NCBI GenBank assembly: GCA_020746875.1
Contig: JAGTJL010000020.1
Location: 434,001-498,000 of the forward strand
Direction: 5' to 3'
DNA length: 64,000 nucleotides
Origin: Rhexocercosporidium sp. MPI-PUGE-AT-0058
Lineage: Eukaryota > Ascomycota > Leotiomycetes > Helotiales
Shown here: piece by piece, positions 14,201 through 23,273 of the stretch
Position numbering within the stretch: position 1 is the stretch's first letter
Layout: each line of letters opens with the position of its first letter
Program-made: the position numbers and the translations under genes
Notes under the pieces: model-generated
The model's input: only the letters and a program-made list of their open reading frames with translations
Told to the model about the DNA's origin: nothing
The model's database searches: none

Positions 14201-16171
14201 AATTAGCGAGTAATTATTATCTTTAAGACCTTCGCGAACTTCTTTAAACTTTATATAAGATTATTAAACTTCATTAAAAATCCCGTATTAATATTAATAT
14301 TATTATTAAAGTTATCTTTTTTATTACGCTTTAGACTTAGCTTTTAGGAGCGCATTAAAAGATTTAACTCCATGTCCTTATTAGACTCTTTATTACTCGC
14401 TAAGTCTTTTATTAAAGCTTTTAAAGTAGTTTTATATTTTTTAATATTTTATGAATTAATTAATAAAATACTTAATTAATTATAATGCGATTATTATACC
14501 TTTTTATTATTAAAGTCTATAATTATAATTAATCTTTTATTATATTTAAATATATCTCTTATAACGGAATCGCACTTATGACCGGAAGTATAATTATAAT
14601 ATTGACTTCTAGTAATAAAAGTGTTAGCGAAGTAGTATTCACGATTATTACAGCTATAAATAATAACGTAAATATATAATAAATAAGGATCCGTAAACTC
14701 CTTTCTTAGATTTTAATTAATATAAATGAAATAAGTTATTAATAAAAAGTAAGTTTTGAAATAATATATATATACCTCGAGCGCGCTTGACAGGAAAGCG
14801 AGGCTTAGATGGAGTGCGAGACGACTTACGCTTCTTTAAAGTTAATAAAGAACGAGTGCGAGTTTTAAAAGTAAAAGGAAGGGCAAAAGAGAAAATCGAA
14901 TTAAGACGTAAAACGCGCGAAATAAAAAGGGTATATTAAAAGCTATTTTTATTTAATATAATAACGCTTTTACTTAATATAACTAATAATAATAAAATAT
15001 TAAAAGAACGCGTGAGAGTCTTTTTAAATAGCGAGCTTAGCTTAGCACGAGAAGATCGAAAGAGAATTAGCTTATTATTAAAGTTATTAATAAGCGTATT
15101 CTTATTTTCGCGCGAAGAAAAATATTATAAATTATCTTTAAGATTTATTTTGACGACTAAACGAGTAAAAGAAGTATTATTAATAAGATTATTAATTAAT
15201 TTATTATTAAACACTTCTTAGTCATTAAATTCATTTTTAAAATCTTATAATATAATTATTAATAATTAATTTAACGGTATTAAGATTACTTAAAAATAAA
15301 GTTAAAAAATTAAATTAAAGAATTTACTTAACGAGTTGCGATTTAATTATTAATACGCGCAGTCGTTACTTTAAAAGCTTTAAAAAGTATAATTAATAAT
15401 TAAAGAGAATTTACTAAAAGAAGTAAAAGATTAAAAGACAAAAGAAAGAAATAAACAAATAAGCAGGTACACGAGTATAAAGTGCGTTAATATTAAGCAA
15501 AGGTTAATTATAATAATATAAAAGTTAATATATATACATTTTTAAAAGTAATTATAATCGCGTTACTATAAAACGGGACGCTTAAACTAATAATAAACCC
15601 ATTAACCCGGGAGGCGGCGTATTATATAAGCTAATAAGAGGCTAGCACACACCGTTACGGCTTCCTATTATATATAATAATCACTTTAAAAAAAATTAAA
15701 TTTACTAATTATAATTTAATAACTTAATAATTAAACGAGACGGCACGAGATCTTAACTGCAAACCGAACCTTACTTTAGCCTTACTTTTAAAACCTACGA
15801 TTTACACGCGTTAAATACAATAATTAAAATTTTATTTACTTAATTACTATAGCGTAGCTATATCTTTAGATTTTATTTATTTAATTACATATAATTTAAA
15901 CGCGTGTTTACATTTTCATTTATTATTAATATTAATTACTTAATAAACTGCTCATATTAATATATAAAGTCCTTATATATTATATTTTTAAAACGTATAT
16001 TAATATTTTTATTTATTATAATATTCCAAGAGTATTAATTTACTGCTCGGCGCTATGCTTTTACTAAGAACTAATATATATACTCGGAGAGTTTGTATTA
16101 CATCTCTCGACTGCTTATGCGCCTTTAAATAGTAAGGCTTATTTATATAATAGAGCCTTACTATAGGGGTG

Positions 16172-16360
16172 TATCGCGCCCTAGCGCAGTCTACTAGTCA
16201 TGTGTATGCTTTCGTAAGCACTCACGTGTATATATACTCGGGTCACAGTCCTCTTTTGCAGAGGGTAACGCTTACTTTAATAAATCTTTTAAACCCTTGC
16301 TTTTTACGTTAATCGTAGAGCTCTTGAACCACTAAAAGCCTGCTCCACTTCTGTACGACA
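16172..16360 (+). repeat. Right LTR of the Copia element
   Basis: The better-preserved LTR copy. It ends in ACGACA, followed by the target-site duplication ACTCG. It marks the abrupt right edge of the A+T-rich block. Confidence 0.85.
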
Positions 16361-16365
16361 ACTCG

Positions 16366-17420
16366 CTAATAATATTTTAAATTATATAAAAGCTAATTAT
16401 TAAAGTTAATTATTAAAGTTTTACTATCCTTATGAGGGCAGTGATTACGCAATCAGCGCTAAGAGCACAGAATATTACAAAGGGGAGATCGCTGGTGGCA
16501 TACTATCTCCTAATCGTGATATTACGTAGTAATACTATTGTGTAAGAGAAAAGTCGCATCAGTGTCTAGTAGCACTAACAGATTTATGTAAATCCTAGCA
16601 GTTTATAATCGTATCAGCATCAGAGCTTCGCGAAAAAGGAGGGAAGGTCAGAAGCGTCTTCTAGACGCGGTATTGTCGTTACATAAAATCTCCACCTCTA
16701 TTTGACCCCGACCCAGCTGATCCTACACTCTTGCCAGTAAACTGTGCTGCTGATGTAGTTCTAAATTATCAGGATTCACATAAATCTCCCGGTACCATTC
16801 GATCTTCTGGTATTATTAGACCTTGGATAACTCTTTAGATGCTATATCGATACTGCATGAATCAGTACGCACTGGGAGAGCGAGGCAAAATTATACTAGC
16901 TGCAAGTTCACTATCAAAGGTAGATGCTAAGGTTTAGAATATCCCCGAGGGTGGGGCTCCACCTAAGCTCAGCTTTCCCTCTCTTTGTACCAAGTAAGGG
17001 GTGACTTGAGCCTTAGTACAATCCCTTCCTCGGAGCCTGCCTCTTGCGGACTGACTGACCGACTCAGAAGGGTTAGTAAGGCTAGATGGAGCGGGCCTGG
17101 GACGGCTGGCGCCTGCTGACTATAGTCAGGGCCATGAAGCAGCGAGATTGCATGTCCTAACCGGGTGGGCAGCAAGGCTGAATCGCTGTAAAACCTGTCT
17201 AGATAAGGCTGACACCTTTTAACACCTCTACCAATCTTCATTCTGCAACGCGAATCAGCCCTCGCGTCTATGACGCCTGAAACATCAGTTAGAGTCAGCA
17301 GAAATAGAACCGGCTTGCGTGGCTGTGGCAACAGTCCTGGGGACATCAGTGATCGAATCGCCTTCAATATTATGTCTAGAAGTATGAGAATATGACGATA
17401 AGCTAGTCTTCAATTGCTAA
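16366..17420. other. Intergenic DNA of normal composition, no gene supported
   Basis: Base composition returns to normal within about 80 bp of the Copia LTR. A 132-codon minus-strand frame (16,969-17,367) exists, but it starts at a non-ATG codon and lacks family resemblance and splice context, so it is not called. The stretch probably holds the upstream region of the split CorA-like gene. Confidence 0.5.
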
Positions 17421-17942
17421 CAATAAGAGAGATAGGGGGAATTGGACGGAGGGAGAGACCTCTATTGAAGCGCTTTGTGCGCAGGTAGGGACTGCTATCA
17501 CGTGCAACTACTCTATCTCTGATGACTTTCTGTAGGAAGGACCCTTGCCGGAAGCGCTGCTCATGTGAGTATCAAAATCATGCTTTGATATAATCAGACT
17601 TATTGGTCAAAGGGCAGTTTTCTGCCCAGTGAGGATACTCTCTCACAAGAGGATCGTAGTGGCTTCACCAATCGGTTTAAGACTCCCTCTTCTTTCTGGA
17701 CCAGACTGGCCCAGGATGCTAGTGGTTTTGTGGGTTCGAAAGTCACCCGAGACGCAAGTGGAAACCTAGAAAGCTATGGTGAGTAACTTTCAAGCAATCC
17801 TCGTAATATTCTGATCAAGAATACAGGTCTGCTCTTTCGATTCTTAATTAAAGAGCCACATGAAACTGGTCAAATCATACACGACTACAGCGGAGTCGAC
17901 TACGTATGGCACAGACTCGGATTCTTTACGTATTGGATGCCC
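17420..17942 (+). pseudogene. Split CorA-like gene, 5' part
   Basis: The translation matches the N-terminal region of the large fungal CorA-like membrane-protein family, whose intact paralogue lies at 26.59-29.05 kb. Readable pieces are TSIEALCAQVG, then ISDDFL, then an in-frame TAG (about 17,534-17,536), then EGPLPEALL. After an intron of about 33 bp comes TYWSKGSFLPSEDTL and FKTPSSFWTRLAQDASGFVG. After a second intron (donor GTGAGT near 17,780, acceptor near 17,826) comes FRFLIKEPHETGQ and WHRLGFFTYWMP. Homology stops abruptly at about 17,942 and resumes at 22,281, so the gene is interrupted by 4.34 kb of foreign DNA. The TAG is a further lesion. I see no start codon. Confidence 0.75.
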
Positions 17943-18075
17943 GTAGACTTAGGATTAATTTTCCCTTTCGCTAGTTACGTTTTAGTCTGCAGACCCGAGC
18001 AACTGCTGCTTTAACCTGAGCTGAGGGTGAGCAAGCCCGAGCAGCGCCTGAGCAAATATGCAATGTCGCTCACCC
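17943..18075 (+). repeat. Left end and CTGAGC-rich subterminal repeats of the 4.34-kb element
   Basis: Multiple degenerate copies of CTGAGC/CCGAGC/GTGAGC lie within about 100 bp. The arrangement CGTTTT..GAGC..CTGC.GCT..CTGAGC recurs at 29,368-29,475. Confidence 0.6.
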
Positions 18076-18816
18076 GTAACTCTCTTGTGTTATCAACCAC
18101 ATCTTCGATGCTCGTCTGGTATGATATTTAGGGCAGTGAATCTTGTCTAAGACCAAGTTAAAATCAATGCGGCATGTTTACGCTTTGTAGAGCTGACCAT
18201 GATGGGCGATCGAAAACGAGCAACGGCAGGGTTTGGTTTGGAAGAAGAATGTGGGGCATGAGTGGAATGATTGATGGCGATGAACAATGCGACGAGTCTC
18301 AAAGGACGCAGGATCTAGAATAAAGTGTCCAAAAATGAAAAGGGTGGTTGAGATGAGAAGTCATCCGTCAGCGGCATAGCCGAGATACGGAGCACATTTG
18401 GGACGAGGATATTTGCTAAAAGATTTTGATTAACTATAAGAAATGCGGTTGACAGATGCCACTAAGTAGGGAGAATGAGTAGACATAATAATTGAACCCA
18501 AACTTGAATCATCCAAATACATCACAGACCAACGAAAGGGAACAGAGTTTTGGATCGCCTAGCAGTTTCCAGTAATTGAGCAATGGCCACCCGGCTCGGG
18601 CCCACCATAACCGCCCTCTCCATGATTTCTTTTATCTCAACAACTGACTCCAAAGTTGTTTATTCCTTGGGCATCCTCTCAAGTCATCCTCATTGCCAAG
18701 TGCCAATCCTATTCATTTGAGTCAGCTTCCTGGTTCATTGATTGAGCTTGAAATGGTACGACAGAGCCCGACCTTGTGACTACCCATCTGCGGGGTTCAC
18801 GTCAAGAGGCAAGGCC

Positions 18817-19824
18817 TCAAATCTCTCTCAGCCGTGGGAAATTTGCTTCCAAATCAGCAATGCGAGCGAGGACTTTTTTGTTTTTGATATCGTGTGAAAT
18901 CATGGATCCGCCAGCTGTGCTCCATGCTGCAAAAACTCCGATGCCACATGTCGCCAGGCCGAATCCTGTAAAGGCTACCATAAACCCGATATGCCTGGCC
19001 GCTACGAAGCCCCACGTCGAGTCGTCCAGCCTGGCCAAAAGGCTATTGACAACTAGCCTCGCGGCTGGGAGGGAGTCTGGTTGGATGATCAAGTACGAAA
19101 GGCGGACTGAGAACTGTTGACTGTTCCACAAAATAGGATAGTATGTTCCCCAAAGCCCATTAAGTGAATCACCTAGAGACGACGCCGTTAACTACGAGGA
19201 TCTCAAAAATAATAGCTTTGATCTACCTACTTTGGCGTTTCACAGCACTGTTGGAATGTGAAGTTCTCCCAAGCTCTTGTATGGCTTCGATTGTTTCCAC
19301 AATACTCGTGGGCAGCTTGAACATAGTGGTTTGGTCGACACTATTTGAACCACGAAGTAGAGGCTCTTGGGAGCAGTCAAAGAAGTCTGCATCGAGAAGT
19401 TGAGCCCTGGTTGGAGGTGCTTCGCCATCGTCGTTCACAAGGCAGAGGATCCAGTATCGAAGGATGTGGACATCGTTCTCAAGTAATGGCCATGGGTCAT
19501 GATGTCTTTTATAATGACGCATCATGGGAGTACCACTGAATATGCCACTGTAGGATTGGGAAGGTATTGAAACGAGGAATACTCGGCGCTGAACAGACTG
19601 TGCTGATTGGTTGTCAGTCGAATCTAGCTGGAGATTCAATCATCCTCACCTGGAATTCTCGTCTTTTCTGATGGCTTCGATCTGACGAATGCCATGTTCT
19701 TCCCAGTCGGAGTTTCTTCAACTAGGATCTGGCCATGGTAGGAGACTTCGACAGAACATATGCTGCTCGAGCAATGAACTTCGTGCACCTTCTTGGACGA
19801 TTTCGGCATGGCTTTAGTGGCCAT
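18817..19824 (-). CDS. Unrecognised protein with one C-terminal membrane segment, inside the inserted element
   Basis: Exons are 19824-19650, 19602-19231 and 19172-18817. Introns of 48 and 58 bp have GTGAGG..CAG and GTAGGT..TAG ends, and the first contains the branch-like GACTGAC. The joined frame is open for 300 residues from a true ATG. The N-terminal part is soluble (SYHGQILVEETPTGKN). The middle has an acidic and aromatic stretch (DPWPLLENDVHILRYWI). Near residues 240-265 there is a hydrophobic helix (FMVAFTGFGLATCGIGVF) followed by a short charged tail (IADLEANFPRLREI). I do not recognise the family. Because it sits wholly within the 4.34-kb insertion, it is either captured cargo or an element-encoded gene. 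The clean three-exon structure argues for recent function. Confidence 0.55.
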
Positions 19825-20212
19825 TCAAGTCAATACGTGAGGCTTTGGAAGAAGATAAATTTTATAATCCTCTGAGAAAAGAGCGATGGGGGATGACTAG
19901 AATAATAGACTCAGAATCAATCAGAAACATGCGGGGAGACATCTGGGGTGGTGGGTAGGCAGCATTACTGGTGCTCCCGAGCCCAATCATTTGCGACTGT
20001 AACCATCCCGTTGGAAATTGCTACGCGATAATAGGTTCGACGTTTTGCAGGCAGTCAGAATCTGCAGACCGCATGCGAAAACAGCAACCAAATGAGAGCC
20101 TCGCTCCATACCGGCTGGGCGTTGCGCTGCTGCCAAAATCGCCATGTTGCAGGATGCTGAGCCTTGCCAAGATTTCTGCGCCCTCCATTTTGCAATCATG
20201 TCTTTCGCTGGT

Positions 20213-20572
20213 CTAGAACCAACCCAATGCAATACTAATCACTGGTAGCTTGTTCAACGCAAGGATATGTCTGTAAAGTGTGGAGACTCGATCATAGAGG
20301 AGACGGCAAGTTCGCACAAGGACTGCCAAGTCTGCAGGGTCGCAGAAACGGGCAATGAGACCCAGCAGCTCAGGCGGCAGAGAAGCAATATGGCAGATGT
20401 CTGAGAAGATCGAGCAGCAGTAGGTTTTGGTGCAGATGCTGCCTTTGCTCCACTCTTCCTCTTTGTAACCTCGACAAATTGTTGTTGGCCAGTTTATGCC
20501 ACCATATGCGTACTCCCCAGTGTCCCATTGCTTCCTAATGCCGGCAGTCTGCGGTCTAGTAGGAGGAGCCAA
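20213..20572 (-). pseudogene. F-box domain fragment
   Basis: The frame contains a good F-box (IASLPPELLGLIARF then DLAVLVRTCRLLY, about residues 62-100). F-box proteins bind Skp1 and act as substrate adaptors of SCF ubiquitin ligases. There is no in-frame ATG upstream in this frame, and it ends about 15 residues after the domain with no substrate-binding region, so it is a fragment or has unresolved exons on either side. It lies inside the inserted element, upstream of and on the same strand as the three-exon gene. Confidence 0.4.
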
Positions 20573-22180
20573 TGTTCCCTGATTGAGATGGATTAGGTAC
20601 TGATGGGAGGTAGGGTTTCGAAGTATTCGTAAGACAACTATCGTTCCGCGTGCTCACATGCTTCTGACGTGAAGTGTCTAAACAATATTTCTACTGGATC
20701 CGAAAGCGTCACAGCTGCACGATCTTGAAGGTTGCTGTTGATGGGCAAGTGGTGTTGTCGTGAAGATTGAGGTGAGGATCCTCGGTTGACGCGCCTGTGG
20801 GGCTAGGCTCGACTAACTGTCAAGCTTCAGCCTTGTCGTCACCACGAGAATGGAACTATCTTCACTGTCCTTCGTATACTTTGTCAACCTTCACTCGTGG
20901 AAGCATACCCCTTGCCTCACCACCATAGTAGAGCACACTAATAGCCGTTCAGCTTCAGGAATTTCGGGCTTTATTCCCGTCAAGCGTTACTCGTTAGCGT
21001 CCAGTTTGACATTGGTTGCATTGACCATTAAGTAGGTACATTGTAGCTGAGCTTGCGCCTCGCACAAATGGCAATAATCCAATTCCAATTTAAGTCGGTC
21101 GCAAACAAGTTGTCTGGAAGCACATACAAAAGCCAAAAGTATAAGACCAAGGAAGATGTAGAAATCTGCGCTGGCAAGCCAAGATGCAAATTGTCTTCCA
21201 CATTCAAGTACGTCTTTCCCCAATAAAGTTACTCTTTTCGCACGCACTTTCCTCCTACTAATAAATATATTTGCGAGAAAATGTCCTCAACGTGCTGTAA
21301 TTGAACCTTTTCAATCCTGCAAAGACGCAAAAGCAACTCTCAACAGAGACATTCCGCTCATCAACCGAGATCGACCCCGCATCCGTCGAGCTCCCAAGCC
21401 ACATCGTTTGCCTCATGTCTGTCGAACGCAGGCAGTAAGTCAGGTTCCCAGTTTCGATGAAGTTCACTCACTACTCGAATACAAGTAATTGGGTGCTCAA
21501 GTCCACAGCAAAGCAAGTCGCTTGGGAGTAGGGGAGAGACAGGATATTGTTGAATACATACCACGGCTCGGAGCCGAACGATCACCACATGATTCATCCT
21601 CAGCGGAATAGTGGATGCAGTAGTATGTGTAAACATTGCTCTTCGCAACACCGGCAGCCCAATTAAAAGTCCATCTCAGGTCCCAATTTGACTCGAGTCC
21701 CGGAATAAATCATTCGTCTTATCATAAGCTTAGACATCGTTGACAGGATATAACTTCAAGACGCTGCTAGAGGAACCAGTGAATATCTCTGTAGAACTGG
21801 TCATACGGCTAGGCATAACGACTCCTGGATCTGTACTGGCCAGGGATTCGTCTTCATTGTCCCCAGCCAGAATTGGGACATCAACATGATTGTTCAGAGA
21901 CTGCGCTTCTCCGTATCCATGAGTCACAACAAGACCGTCAATGACTGGTCGCACTGCGCAACCCTATATAGACGAGCACCATTCTCAACAATAACACCAG
22001 TGACCAGTCTCTTGGGGAGAGGACTCTTTGAAAAGTGTCTACTTTAGGATCTAGGAACTTGTTTGGGCGCCTTGAGCATCTTCGTTAAAACTTGACGAAA
22101 ATAGTATGAGAGAACGGAAGTCAGATCAAATATGATTGGCTAAAATACGAGAAGTCAAAACACGTGAAGATCTAATACAA
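20573..22180. other. Element interior, no gene supported
   Basis: Several short minus-strand frames exist (20,987-21,247 with a hydrophobic stretch FYIFLGLILLAFVC, 21,361-21,651 and 21,730-21,954). None has a family match, and I could not join them with confident splice sites. They may be decayed exons of the gene to which the F-box fragment belonged. Confidence 0.3.
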
Positions 22181-22184
22181 TTTG

Positions 22185-22280
22185 CTCGGTATGCTCAGGT
22201 CGCTCAGGTGAGTTGCTCAGGGAGCGGCAAGCTCACTAACCGACAGCAAAGTCAGAGAAAGAGAAAATTAATTGATAATA
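22185..22280 (-). repeat. Right end and GCTCAGG subterminal repeats of the 4.34-kb element
   Basis: Repeated GCTCAGG/GCTCGG motifs are followed by GCGGCAAGCTCACTAACCGA and an AGAAAATTAAT terminus. The same order recurs at 38,765-38,935 (GCGGCGAGCTTATTAACCGA, then AAGAAAAG). Orientation is inverted relative to the left end. Confidence 0.6.
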
Positions 22281-23273
22281 CCTTCTAATTCAATCGCAAT
22301 CCTCTGCTTTGATCTACCCACTGGATTACAAGACTCGATTAAGGCTGCTTTACGTAAATCAGGGACTTATTTGCAATTGACTGATCCGTTCGCAGTGCGT
22401 ACTGTTCTGGTCGAAGAGATTGTTACTTTATATGACCAAGCGTTGTGGTCCTCATGGGAACAAGTTAGGAAATTGGAAAAGGTAAGAAACGCTCTATTGA
22501 TAATTTTTCAGGCTGCGTTAAATGAGTTGTAGAACCGTCCAGTCCCAGACAATCCGCAGCCAAACTACGAAACGATGCACGAGCTTGCTAGGCTCACTAT
22601 CCACTCGTCTGAAATGCTTTCAATGGCACTAGAAATCATGTCTAGTCTACTTCAGGAGAATGAAATCCTCTTTGAGGAAAACAGATTGCTCCTAGAAGCA
22701 GCACTTCCACTGTTTCAACAAAGTAGGAGGAGGTTTCGGTTTCAAATTACTCTCTTCAAATGTCTGCACTTTCGATCACAAGCCCTGGAAGAAAGGCTTC
22801 GAAATAAGATCAACCTAGTAATCACTCTAACGTTCTCCGTCAGGATGCTGCTGACTCTCTGAAGGCCTTTAATATCGTTGCTCAAAATGACAGTCGAATT
22901 TCAGTTAGGATTAATAAGGCTGCTCAGATTGACAGCGCGGCCATGCGGACGATTTCGGTACTAGGTCTCGCGTTCCTACCTGGAACATTCATCTGTGTGG
23001 GCGTTCCTGCGTTTTCCACGAGTCTTATGGCGCTGATGACATGCAGGCAACCTTCAGTACCAGCTTCTTCGACTTCAATCCTGGCAGTGACTCTGAACCC
23101 CAGGCTTGGAGGAGATCTGACAAATTTTGGGTACTGTGGGCCGTTAGCTTACCGTTGACACTTGCAACCATGTTTTTTTTTGGGTCTATTGGGAACGAGC
23201 GTTGAGCCTGGCTATACGGTGGCTGCAATATATTAGGAGCAAAATTAAATATTTATTCATGGAGATAGCATGA
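22281..23273 (+). pseudogene. Split CorA-like gene, 3' part
   Basis: Four exon pieces are recognisable: 22281-22481, 22533-22817, 22865-22996 and 23047-23273, with introns of 51, 47 and 50 bp (GTAAGA, GTAATC and GTGTGG donors). They encode the family core: LCFDLPTGLQDSIKAAL, VRTVLVEEIVTLYDQALW, MHELARLTIHSSEMLSMAL, FLPGTFIC then TFSTSFFDFNPGSDSE, and KFWVLWAVSLPLTLATMFFF. A run of nine T (23173-23181) shifts the frame: as written, translation stops at about 23,205, while the +1 frame continues WVYWERALSLAIRWLQ to a stop at 23,271. The stop codon upstream (22,269) belongs to the inserted element, not the gene. Family members are membrane proteins with two C-terminal helices related to CorA/ZntB metal transporters; their substrate is not established. 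This copy is dead. Confidence 0.8.

Larger units (their letters stand above)
8039..16360 (+). mobile_element. RIP-degraded Ty1/Copia retrotransposon with both LTRs and target-site duplication ACTCG
   Basis: Two 189-bp LTRs (8039-8227 and 16172-16360) bound the element, and the 5-mer ACTCG flanks it exactly (8034-8038 and 16361-16365). A purine run AGGGG just before the right LTR suits the polypurine tract. Pol is plus-strand and full of stops. Copia-type reverse transcriptase is seen at about 12,700-12,870 (DLEVKCFDVINAFINAF, later RAFYGMRDS). The decayed YVDD box is YVNNI near 12,975. RNase H lies at about 13,490-13,880, ending in the typical copia phrase MPANRLTK at 13,858-13,881. Roughly 2.2 kb of unassigned A+T-rich DNA lies between RNase H and the right LTR. 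The short ORFs at 8599-8829 and 15012-15221 are chance frames in this debris. Confidence 0.88.
17943..22280. mobile_element. 4.34-kb terminal-inverted-repeat element inserted in the CorA-like gene
   Basis: The boundaries are defined by the host gene: the reading frame breaks after W-M-P and continues S-N-S-I-A-I-L-C-F-D on the far side. The ends resemble each other in inverted orientation. Left has ATTAATTTTCCCTTTC and, inside it, GAGCAACTGCTGCTT followed by CTGAGC repeats. The complement of the right end has ATTAATTTTCTCTTTC and then GAGCTTGCCGCT with CTGAGC repeats. GATGCC on the left and AATACC on the right could be a decayed 6-bp target duplication. No transposase is recognised. The cargo is an intact-looking three-exon minus-strand gene and an F-box fragment, so this looks like a non-autonomous element carrying genes. 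The superfamily cannot be assigned from sequence alone. Confidence 0.62.

Noticed and set aside
15012..15221. 69-codon plus-strand frame
   Set aside because: Leucine, lysine and isoleucine-rich translation of A+T-rich debris inside the Copia element; no motif.
16969..17367. 132-codon minus-strand frame
   Set aside because: No ATG at its start, no family resemblance and no splice context next to the split CorA-like gene.
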